A stretch of 64,000 bases of DNA, from NCBI GenBank assembly GCA_019321725.1, contig CM033115.1, forward strand, positions 7,698,673 to 7,762,672. Reading direction: 5' to 3'. The notes beneath the pieces were generated by a model. The model was not told where the DNA came from. It did not search any database and saw nothing but the letters and a program-made list of their open reading frames with translations. Shown here piece by piece: positions 54,076-64,000 of this stretch (position 1 is its first letter; each line of letters opens with the position of its first letter). Source of the stretch: Paulownia fortunei (Eukaryota > Streptophyta > Magnoliopsida > Lamiales > Paulowniaceae). The translations under genes were made by a program, and so were the position numbers.

Positions 54076-55880
54076 TGTAATATTAAAGCTCACACTACTC
54101 ACTTGACCAATATGATTCATGCATTACATACTACTTATATGCTAATTTGCATTAACATTTACATGACATCTTATATAGCATTCTTAATCATTAGACCTAG
54201 CACATGATGTTAGTGGTTGAGATCTTATAACCTAATTAATTAATTCTACATTTAGATAATAAAAATAATAGATTGGTCAATATATTGGATATTCATAGGT
54301 TATATGTTATAATTTTGGAAGTATTAACGGTGTTACTAGTATGCTTATATGATTCGATTCAATTAGATCAAGGTGTTTTAAAAGTATACATTTATAAATT
54401 AACATACTTGGGATATTTGGCATGATATAATATGATTTAAGTGATATATTACAAGGTCCATATGTGCATATGATTTTAAAAATGCAAACTAGATAATTAT
54501 TTAAGAATCGGATGTCAATCAATTTTGAATGAACAATTAAGAAATTAGGGCAGAATTTATTATCCAACCATACAGAAATTAAAATAAGTTGTAAATAGAT
54601 CAATAAATAAAGTGAAATACTAAATTAGAGCTGTATAAGGTATATATAACTTCAGATTTGAACTACCACTTGACACCTCAAGCTTTGCTAGCTCAAGCTT
54701 TGCCATCTCAAGCTACCACATCACCCTTTCTTCATTTCCATCAAACCAGGACCAAAAATCATTTTTGAGCTATTTCACATTCCAAACCGCCATATTTAAT
54801 TTTAGAATTTGCTCTCAAATGATTCCAAGTAAAGAACAAAGTGAAGGAAGTAAAGGAAAGCAAGGGAGGAGCAAGATGAAACTTAAAATTGTGCATAGGT
54901 GAGCTTAACTAATGTTTTGATTTCAATTCTTTAATTGTTGGAGGGTTTATGATTTATAAAGCTTCTATTATTTTTTATAATCATGTTAGGATGTTATTTA
55001 TGGTCTTATATTTCACAAAAGAAGGATTTTTAGTTGCAAAATCACAATAGAAATCACTAGGGATAGAAACTGTATACTTACTGATTTTTTACTTTAAAGC
55101 TATATATATGTATAATAACTTGATTAAAATCTATATATTTAGCCATATATGTGTTTATATATGGGTTTAGGTGATATGTGTAAGTTTGGTGTGGTTATAA
55201 ATTGAAATATGGTTTGATATTTAAAGAGACACTCAAAACTATCATGATAGAACTTACAGTTGTCGTGTTGTAATAAGTGGGCTGGTTTTGCTGAGGCAAA
55301 TTAGTGATTTTAGGTAATTCTATAATATTATTACATTTCTCTATATGTTAGCTAAGTATGGTAAAAGGTTTGGGAGTGATTGGGAATGGTTAAGGATGTC
55401 AAAATTATTATGCAACTAAATTGGACAACAAGAAAATATGAAAATGTGAATCTCTCCCGTTTGATAACTTAGCATGTTTCAACCAAAACATGTTGCTATT
55501 GAGTTCTAACAATTAGGTACATGCCATTAGAGTTATAATACTTCAATTACATGATGTTTACTTGTATCTAAAATGAGAAATTAATGTATATGAGGGACTA
55601 TATTGGGTTGTAGTTTGTGAAAGCTTGATTGTTACCTAGATAGCTTGGTTTTTAAGGTCTTAGTATGAGATTTTGGGCTTTCAACTTGCCAAATTGGAAA
55701 TGCTGCTTGATATTGGGTAATATTATAGGCTATTTCACATCTAAGGTTAGAGGAGAATACTGAACAACTTTAGACTAATCCACCAACTGAGTGAAAGGTA
55801 AGTAAAAATCCATTTGCAACTACAATGTGTGAACATAGTACATCTTGAAATATTTATATCTAATGTGTTGATGATATTCT
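54076..55880 (+). repeat. Truncated LTR (family of 58481), plus orientation: left arm of inverted repeat
   Basis: Starts TGTAATATTAAAGCTCAC and is collinear with 58481-60375 over about 1.8 kb, then breaks inside the phrase GTGTTGATGATAT. The sequence after the break is the same LTR in reverse. Frames in it are not genes. Confidence 0.88.
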
Positions 55881-58367
55881 ACCAGCCTAGTAACCAAAAG
55901 TCTCAAGTCTCCTACAATGAATAAATTATATGAGCTAATGCTCAATAATTAAAAATCGTGCACGCTAAGGGTATGATATAAAATCTCATGCAACTCATCT
56001 TATAGATATAATGTTAGAACTGTGTCATATTTGAGTACTCATAAATCAAAGAGTTTTTATTCAAAATCACTTTATTTTATAGGGTTCTTGGTCCACCTAC
56101 TATGCACCAAAAAGAAATATATATAATATCAATAATCAAATGGCCAATAACAGATTGATACATTCGAGTGAACCATCCTTCCATGACCCCTAGAGGTACA
56201 CCCCCTGTCTTTTCCTATGATCATCCAAGAAATATCTCACCCACGGTATCAATCATAACAAAGGCATAGTCAAGTAAACTATCCTTTCATGATCACCAAA
56301 GGTCCAACCCCTGTCTTGTTATTCACCAAAAAGTATCCCACTTGCAATATCTAAAATATCACATAAGTATGCCTTGCATGCCTCAATGCACTAGTAGTGG
56401 CCAATAAACATCTACATACAAGAAATTATTTTTCAAATCATATTGTGCATGCAAGAACCTCAACTATACTCGTATGCCATGCATGCACATGCAAATGCTC
56501 ATGAATGATAAATCCAATATGAATGCAAGTTATCTTGCTGTCAACATGTTTCGAGAATCATAAGACTCTTAAAGTACATAATATACTTGTCATCCAATCA
56601 ATTTAAATATCACCAACACATTAGGGATAAATGCTTCAAGACATACTATTATGTTCATGCATTGTAGTTGCAAATGGATCTTTACTTATCTTTCACTTGG
56701 TTGGTGGCTTAGTCTAGATTTCTTTGTTGTTCCCTTCCAATGTTAGATGTAAAATAGCCTGTAATATTACCCAACATCAAGCACCATTTCCAATTTGTCA
56801 AGTTGAAAGCATAAAATATCATATTAAAACCTTAAACACCAACCTATCTAGGTAACAATCAAGAATATAATCCCTCAAGTACCTTAATTTTTCATCTTAG
56901 ATACATGTAAACATCATATATTGAAGTATTATAACTCTAATAGCATGTACCTAATTTTGAAAAATCAATAGAAATATGTTTAGGTTGAAACATGCTAAGT
57001 TATCGAATGAGACAGATTCACATTTTCATATTTTCTTGCTGTCCAATTTAGTTGCATGATAATTTTGACATTCTTAAGCAATTCAAATCACTCCCAAATT
57101 GTTACCACATTTAGCTAACATGTAGAGAAATGTAACCATATTATATAATTTCTAAAAATCATCGATTTACCTCTGCAAAACTAGCCCCCTTATCAAAAGT
57201 ACAAAAGCTGCAAGTTTGATCATGATAGTTTTGAATGTTTCTTATAATATCAAACCATATTTTAATTTTGAACCACTCCAAAATTACATACATCATCTAA
57301 ACTCATACATAAACACATATATGGTGAAATATATAGGTTTTAATCAAGTTATTATACATATATAAAGCTTTAAAGACTTAAAAGTCAGCAAGTATACAGT
57401 TTCTATCCCTAATGATTTATATTATGATTTTACAACCAAAAACCTTTCTTTTGTGAATTATAGGACCATAAATATCATTCTAACATGATTATAAACAATA
57501 ATAGAAGCTTAAAAATCATATAACCTCAAGAAATTCAAGAACTAATATAATAAACATGTGTTAAGCTCACATGTGCACAATTTTAAACTTCTATTTGCTC
57601 CCCCTTATTTCCCTTTGCTTCCTTCACCTTTTTCTTTGTTTTGAATCACTTGAGAGAAACTTATAAAATTTAATATGGAGGTTTGGAAGGTGAAAAAGTC
57701 ATAAAATAATTTTTGGTCATGGTTCAATACTTTGAAATGAAGAAAGCTTGAGGTGGCAAAGATTGAGGTGTCAAGTGGTGGTTCAAATATGATATCATAC
57801 ACAACTTATACAACTCTAATTAAGTGTTTCTCAATATTTAATTATCTTTTAAAACCTATTTTAATTTTTGTACGATAAATTCTACCCTAATTTCTTAACC
57901 GTTCATTCAATCTCTAAATTGATTGAGATTGAATTCTTAAATGATTGTCTAGTTTGTATTTGTAAAATCATAATGGACCTTATAATATGACACTTAAATT
58001 ATATTATATCATGTCCAATATCCCAAGTATATTAATTTATGGATGTATACTTTTAAAATACCTTGATCTAATTGAATTGAATCATATAAGCTTACTAGTA
58101 ATACTTTTAACATTTCCAAAATTATAACATATAATATATGAATATCCAATATATTGATCAATCTATTATTTTTCTTATCTAAATGTAGAATTACTTAATT
58201 AGGTTATAAGATCTCAACCACTAACAACATGTGATAGCATTAGAGGTCTAAAGATTAATAATGCTATATAAGATACCATGTAAATGTTAATGCAAATTAG
58301 CACATAAGTAGCATGTAATACATGAATCATATTGGCCAAGTGAGTAGTGTAAGGCTTGGGTATTACA
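55881..58367 (-). repeat. Truncated 3' LTR, minus orientation: loop and right arm of inverted repeat
   Basis: Ends GGGTATTACA (reverse of TGTAATACCC). Its reverse complement is collinear with about 58481-61075, so it lacks the last ~365 bp of the LTR. 56608-58367 pairs with 54076-55880 (arms about 1.76-1.8 kb); 55881-56607 is the loop. Internal sequence of its own element (chromodomain tail, PPT) follows at 58368-58480. Confidence 0.88.
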
Positions 58368-58480
58368 TCTACCCTTCCTTATTAAAATTTCATCCTCAAA
58401 ATTTACTTACCGAAAGAATTTTGGATACTTAACTTTCATATCATCTTTCTTTTCCCAAGTAGCTTCTTTTGTTGACTAAT
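58368..58480 (-). pseudogene. Chromodomain-like pol tail and PPT of a minus-strand Tekay-like element
   Basis: On the minus strand, TKEATWEKKDDMKVKYPKFF is followed by FEDEILI and an AATAAGGAAGGGTAGA polypurine tract, then the LTR start at 58367. This shows 55881-58367 is a 3' LTR. The rest of that element is missing; the next element's 5' LTR begins at 58481. Confidence 0.75.
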
Positions 58481-61439
58481 TTTAATACCTAAGCCTCACA
58501 TTACTCACTTGGCCAATATGATTCATTCACTACATGATACTTATATGCTAATTTGCATTAATATCTACATCGCATCTCTATATTTAGATAATATAAAGAA
58601 TAGATTGATCAATATAGTGGATATTCATAGGTTATATGTTATAATTTTAGAAGTGTTAAAGGTATCACTAGTGAGCTTATATGATTCAATTCAAATTGAT
58701 CGGGGTGTTTTAAAGGTATACCTCCATAGATTAACATACTTAGGATATTGGACATGATATAATATGATTTAAGTATCATATTACAAGGTTCAAATGTGCA
58801 TGTGATTTTAGAAAATAAAAACTAGACAATCATTTAAGAATAAAGTGTTAATTGATTTACAGATCGAATGAACGGTTAAGAAATAATTATTATCCGATCA
58901 TATGGCAATTAAAATAGGTTGTAAATAGATAAATAAGTAATGAGAAATACTAGATTACGGCTTTATAAGGTGTGAAAAAATATCAGATTTGAACCATAAC
59001 TTGACACCTCAAGCTTGCCACCTCAAGCTTCCACCTCAACCTTTCTTCATTTCTATCTTTGAGCCACGATCAAAAACTATTTTCTGAGCTATTTCAATTC
59101 CAAAATATTCATATTGAATGTTATAAATTGCTCTTAAGTAATTCCAAGTAAAGAAAAAAAAGTGAAGGAAACAAAGGGAAGTAAGGAAGAGCAAGTTGAA
59201 TCTAAAATCTGTGCATAGGTGAGCTTTAATTCATGTTTTTGATTTAAGTTCTTGAATTGTTTGAGGGTTTATAATTTTTAAAGCTTCTATTATTGATTAT
59301 AATCATGTTAGAATGTTATTTGTGGTCTTATAATTCACAAAAGAAGGATTTTTAGTTGCAAAATCGCAATAAAAATCACTAGGGACAGAAACTGTATGCT
59401 TGCTGATTTTTGATATTTTTGCTTTATATAGGTATAATAACTTGATTAAAACCTGTGTATTTCACCATATATGTGTTTATATATGAGTCTAAGTGATGTA
59501 TGTAAGTTTAGAAAGGTTATAAATTGTAATATAGTGTGATAATTAAAGAGGTGCTCAAAACTGTCTTCTTTGAAATTCAGATTCTGTCCTATGTAAATGG
59601 TGCTGGTTTTACATCAATAAATCTAGTAGTTTTGGTAGTAATTTGACCTGGTTGTCTCCTTATATATGTTATCTAAGTATGGTGAAAATTTTGGAGTGAT
59701 TGAATATACTTAAGGGTGCCAAAACCATTAATGTCATGAAGTGTGCAAAACTGTCACGGTAGGAAAACAATCTGTTTCAGTATGTCGTGAAGAGAGCTGA
59801 ACTTGGGAAGTTATATCCATGATTTTTAGCAATTATATGATATGGTTACATTGATATACATGTTATCTAATTTTGGTAAAAATTTGGGAGTGATTGGATA
59901 TGCTTAGGGATGTCAAAATTATCATACAACTAAATTAGACAGCAAGAAAATATGAAAATATGAATCTGCCCCATTTTATAACTTAGCATATTTCAACCTA
60001 GACATGTTGCTATTGAGTGGTAACAATTAGGTACATGATATTAGAGTTATATTACTTCAATTATATGTGTATCTAGGATGAGAAATTAAGGTATTTGAGG
60101 GATTAGATTGGGTTCTAGTTTGTGAAAGCATGATTGTTACCTAAATAGCTTGGTGTTTAAGGTCTTAGTATGATATTTTATCCTTTCAACTTCCCAAATT
60201 GGGAATGGCACTTGATGTTGGGTAATATTACAGGATAATTTACATCTAAGATTGGAGAGGAATAATAAACAAATCTAGACTAAGCCACCAACCAAGTGAA
60301 AGGTAAGTAAAGATCCATTTGCAACTGCAATGCATGAACATAATATGTCTTGAAACATTTATACCTAATGTGTTGATGATATAAAATTTGACTGAGAGTC
60401 TTATGATTCTTGAAACATGTTGAGATCAAGATGACTTGCATTTCATATTGAACATACCATTCATGAGCATTTACATGTGTGTACACGACATATGAGTATA
60501 GTGGAGGTTTTTGCATGCACGATATGATTTGAGACATGATTTTCGAAAAGAAAATATTTTGATTGGCCATGACTAGTATACCGAGGCATGCGAGGCGTGC
60601 TTATATGATATTTTTGGGGTGCCACGAGTGTTACTTCTTGGAGGATCACAGGGGTTGACAGGGGGTGTGCCTCTGGTGGTCACGAGAGGGTGGACCACTT
60701 GACTTTACCCTTATTAACTCTGCCAATGGGAAGACTTCTGGAGGATCATAAAGGAAGATAGAGGGTGGACCTCTAATGATCCCAGAACTGAGTTATTTGT
60801 TTATGGTCATGTGATTATTGATATTGTTCAGAGCTCCATTCGGTGGATAGTAGGTGGGCTAATGGCCCAATAAATGAAGTGATTTTTAATGAAAACTCTT
60901 TAATTCATGAGTACTCAATCTGACACATTTATATCATCATATCTTAGAGTTGAGTTGCATGAGATTTTATATCATACTCTTGTCATGCATGATTTTTACT
61001 TATTGAGTGTAAGCTCATGTAGTTCATGCATTATAGGTGAACATGGTGAGACTTGAGACCTCTGGTTTACTGGCTGGCAGTGGAGCTCCTACAGGCTTTC
61101 AAAGATCAATGTACTTGGATGACGATCTGTTGGGCTATTTTGTGGGCTGTGTTTTTTATTTTACAGTTATTGTATTATATTAGTGACTTTATCCTGTATA
61201 TCACTTTTAAAACTCCATTATAATAGAAAGTTTAGGTTTGTGATTATTTTGATAGACTTGGTTAATATTTAATAACTACATATGTATATACAGTGTGAGA
61301 GGATATGAAAATACTTTACTTTTATTAATGTTTTGTTGAACTGAGTAAAAAAAAAATTATACACATGCATACATGCACAAATTATGTTACACAAGTTGTT
61401 TATATATATATTTATACATATTGTTGGGAGGTTATGACA
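58481..61439 (+). repeat. Tekay-like 5' LTR, about 2.96 kb
   Basis: Starts TTTAATACCTAAGCCTC (TGT worn to TTT) and ends GTTATGACA right before the PBS. Contains a degenerate duplication (GGAGGATCA...GGGG... units at about 60641 and 60738, ~97 bp apart) also present in the reversed copy at 56160-56330. Confidence 0.85.
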
Positions 61440-61444
61440 AAGAG

Positions 61445-61458
61445 TGGTATCAGAGCCC
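61445..61458 (+). promoter_or_regulatory. Primer-binding site (initiator tRNA-Met)
   Basis: TGGTATCAGAGCCC, five bases after the LTR end; exact complement of the initiator tRNA-Met 3' end. Confidence 0.95.
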
Positions 61459-61606
61459 AGGTATTGATTTTGTAGACTGTCCATGTACATGATCTTAGAA
61501 CTTGTGGAGCACAGCCATGCTAGTAAGTTTTATTTTATGTTATATTATATTATATATTTCATGAATTATATTGGCCATTTGTTATAAACAAAATGGTATT
61601 GCAGTC

Positions 61607-62569
61607 ATGGTGAGAACAAGGGGTGAAAGTAGTAGTGCAGCCAGAACCCCAAGAGAGCAGACACTTATTCTGAATAATGATTGTGATGTTATCATCAATT
61701 GACTTACAGAGCTTGTTGAACGACAATCAGAACAAATTCAACAATTTATCCAACAGAGGGATATGGGTGGACAACCAAGGGCTGAAATGGTTCAACCACA
61801 ACCCCAAGTAGAACATGTGGAGATAGTTAGGGAAAGATTTAGAAAATTGAACCCACCGGTGTTTGAGGATGCACTAGATCCTACAGCTGCTGAAGATTGG
61901 TTGAGAACTCTTGAAAATATGTTTCACTACAGTAGAGTTTCAGAAGAAGAGAAAGTGATGTGTGCATCCTTTATGCTTCGAGACAGTGCTGGGCATTGGT
62001 GGGATATAATGAGAAGCATCGAAGACATCATTATCATGACTTGGGATAGATTTAAAGATTTATTTTGAAATAAATACTTCACAGCTCCAGTTCGTGCAAT
62101 GAAGATGAATGAATTTATACAGTTACGACAAGGAACTATGACAGTTGGAGAATACATTCGTATGTTTGAATAGCTATCCAAATTTGCCACACATATGGTC
62201 AATACTGATGCATTAAAAGTTGCAAGATTTCTTGAAGGCTTCAGACCAGAGCTATATAGTGATGTGAATATGGCAGGAATCCTAGTAGTGACATACTCAC
62301 AAGTTGCTGAGAGAGCTTTAGTGGCAGAACAAGCTGAACTTAGAATTTCTCATGCTCAGGAGATTTGATGCCAATTTAAGCAAGGACAGGGGCAACGATG
62401 GGTTGAAAATGAAAAGAATAGACCATTTCAAATGCAGAATCATACATCTAAATTCCAACTTGGGCAAAGGTAATAATAGTGGGATCAGAGTAAGCGTACA
62501 AAGATTGATCAAGGCAAAGCACCGATGTCATAACCTGCTTATCCTAAATATGGTGGTCACCACAGTAGA
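61607..62569 (+). pseudogene. Tekay-like gag
   Basis: ATG 61607-61609 opens MVRTRGESSSAARTPREQ; a TGA stop lies at 61700-61702. The frame 61763-62068 has RFRKLNPPVFEDALDPTAAE then DWLRTLENMF and SAGHWWDIM, the Retrotrans_gag core, closed by TGA 62066-62068. The same frame continues through YIRMFE, TAG 62171-62173, and FLEGFRPELYSDV, AERALVAEQAEL. Then frame changes from about 62366 lead into a Q/K-rich nucleocapsid start. Gag shell protein, inactivated. Confidence 0.88.
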
Positions 62570-62650
62570 GTGTGCCCGACAGAGACTAGAACTTGCTTTG
62601 TGTGTGGGAAGGTTGGACATATTGCCAGAGCATGTCTAGATAATCCAAAT
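62570..62650 (+). pseudogene. Tekay-like nucleocapsid zinc knuckle
   Basis: CFVCGKVGHIARAC (C-x2-C-x4-H-x4-C) near 62595-62636, preceded by GGHHSRVCP, a usual companion in Tekay elements. Confidence 0.85.
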
Positions 62651-63130
62651 CCAATAGGACAGAGAAAAGTACTAGCTATAGTCTTTACCATCACTAGATC
62701 AGATACTGAAGTGAACCCATCAGTGGTAACAGGTAAATTCTCTATCTTTAGTACCCCAGCATTTGTGTTGTTTGATTCTAGAGCTACACACTCATTTATA
62801 TCTACTGAGTATGTGAAGAGGCTGGGTAGAGTACCTGATACTGTTGAGGTCAGTTACAATGTGATAATCCTATCTGGAGATTCAAAATAAACTAACCATA
62901 TTTTAAGAGATTGTGCTATTCCCATTGAAAATAGAGAACTCTATGTTGATTTAATTATATTAGCCATGAATGACTATGATATGATTTTGGGTATGGATTG
63001 GTTGTCAAAATATCGGGCTACAATAGATTGTCTGAGAAAGACAGTAACTTTTCAACCTCCTAGTGAGGAACCATTCACCTTTATTGGAATCGTACAAAGT
63101 TTCAAATTCTCAATTATATTAGCATTAAGA
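62651..63130 (+). pseudogene. Tekay-like protease
   Basis: The frame to 62890 contains AFVLFDSRATHSFISTEYVK: the D-S-G active site reads D-S-R, a glycine-to-arginine change that should disable it. After a TAA at 62888-62890 the same frame runs on with MNDYDMILGMDWLSKY, the protease C-terminal hallmark. Confidence 0.85.
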
Positions 63131-64000
63131 GCATAAAGATTATTAGATAGTGGTTGTGAAGGATATTTGGTGAGTGTTATGAGCATCGAAGAACAACACC
63201 ATCCTATCTTCAGTGAAGTGCCAGTTGTTTGAGAATATCCAGATGTATTTCCTAATGATCTTCCTAGATTACCACTAGACCATAAGATAGAGTTTGTCAT
63301 TGAACTAAATCCAGGAACACCTCTAATATCTAAAGCTCCATACCGAATGGCACCAGCTGAGTTGAAAGAATTGAAGATATAAATATAGGAATTATTAGAT
63401 AAATGTTTTATCAGACCTAGCTTTTCTCCATGGGGTGCACTGGTTCTATTTGTGCGTAAGAAGGATGGTACAATGCAACTGTGTATAGACTACCGAGATT
63501 TAAATAAAGTTATAATCAAGAATAAGTATCCTCTGTCTAGAATAGAAGACTTATTTGATCAGCTCCAAGGTACATCTATATTTTCAAAAATTGATCTACA
63601 ATCTGGGTACCATCAACTGAAAATAAAAGAGGATGATGTCACCAAGATAGCATTTAGCATGAGATATGGACATTATGAATTTTTGGTAATGCCATTTGGG
63701 ATGATAAATGCTCCAGCAGCTTTTATGGATTTGATAAATTGGGTATTTAAAAATTTTCTTGATAGATATGTTATTATATTTATTGATGATATCCTGATTT
63801 ACTCTAGCACAAAACAAGAGCATGGTGAACATCTAAAAATGGTTTTAGAGGTTTTGAAAGAGAAACAACTATATGCTAAATTTAAGAAATGTGAATTTTG
63901 GATTGATCGAGTGGTATTTCTAGGACATATAATATTAGGAGCAGGAATATCTGTAGATTCAAGTAAAGTAGAAGCTATTGATAGTTGGTTACAACCTACT
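63131..64000 (+). pseudogene. Tekay-like RT, partial at window end
   Basis: Reading pieces: [31 protein letters not shown], two stops after ELKEL (TAA at about 63379 and TAG at about 63387), [33 protein letters not shown] (first Asp), [16 protein letters not shown], and the catalytic [10 protein letters not shown] at about 63778-63807, then [13 protein letters not shown]. Apart from the stops the catalytic residues are all present. The window ends at WLQPT. Confidence 0.9.

Larger units (their letters stand above)
58481..64000 (+). mobile_element. Tekay/Del-like gypsy element, 5' part (continues beyond window)
   Basis: 5' LTR, initiator tRNA-Met PBS, gag, CCHC, protease and RT in order; the window ends inside RT. 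Reading frames have at least eight stops or shifts, so it is defective. The RT wording is close to the element at 48988, but the LTRs are unrelated in sequence. Confidence 0.9.

Noticed and set aside
54307..54603. 98-codon minus frame and others at 58509-58757, 60280-60649 and 61269-61490
   Set aside because: They lie in LTR sequence, are not conserved among the three LTR copies and show no motifs.

Overview
This window is intergenic chromatin from a flowering-plant nuclear genome. No intact protein gene is visible. The evidence for a plant is the mix of families: Ty1/copia (Angela/Tork-like), Ty3/gypsy of the Athila, Tat and Tekay-like lineages, LINE fragments, an endogenous pararetrovirus (Caulimoviridae-type) fragment, and broken copies of the plant MON2-homologue gene. 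The species cannot be named from the sequence. Background DNA is AT-rich, and boundaries are read by eye, so most are good to a few bases (LTR ends) or tens of bases (decayed regions).

Layout, left to right. 1-1519: no gene. 1520-4149 (-): decayed pararetroviral remnant (coat/zinc knuckle, coiled coil, protease, RT fragment). 4150-14302 (-): complete copia element with two ~2.24 kb LTRs about 1% different, PBS, PPT, gag-pol with several small lesions and an odd GC-rich island in the leader. 16230-24925 (+): tandem array of MON2-homologue pseudogene fragments, the last one split by a solo LTR (21731-23931) of the same copia family in opposite orientation. 25430-28656: Athila RNase H/integrase fragment, truncated copia LTR, LINE RNase H fragment. 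28682-32345 (+): 5' part of an Athila-like element. 32668-33360 (-): LINE reverse transcriptase fragment.

33665-46665 (-): Tat-lineage element with short LTRs, gag and protease but no RT/RNase H/integrase, and a decayed antisense reading frame on the + strand. It is split by a second Athila-like element (38281-44972, +), and Tat gag homology resumes on both sides of that insertion. 46959-54071: an Athila-type LTR interrupted by a Tekay-like gypsy element (48327 to about 53704). 54076-58367: head-to-head inverted repeat made of two truncated copies of a long LTR. 58481-64000 (+): 5' LTR, PBS, gag, protease and RT of a Tekay-like element of that same LTR family, running off the window end.

The nesting gives relative ages. 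Pararetrovirus remnant and MON2 array came before the copia insertions; the Tat element came before the Athila insertion inside it; the Athila-type LTR came before the Tekay-like insertion. The copia element with near-identical LTRs is the youngest complete insertion. I found no CRISPR array, operon, rRNA gene or tRNA gene; tRNA-like matches are primer-binding sites. The less ordinary structures are the antisense-ORF Tat derivative, the 1.8 kb LTR inverted repeat, the GC-rich island bounded by A22 and T21, and the MON2 fragment array with a shared ancestral deletion.
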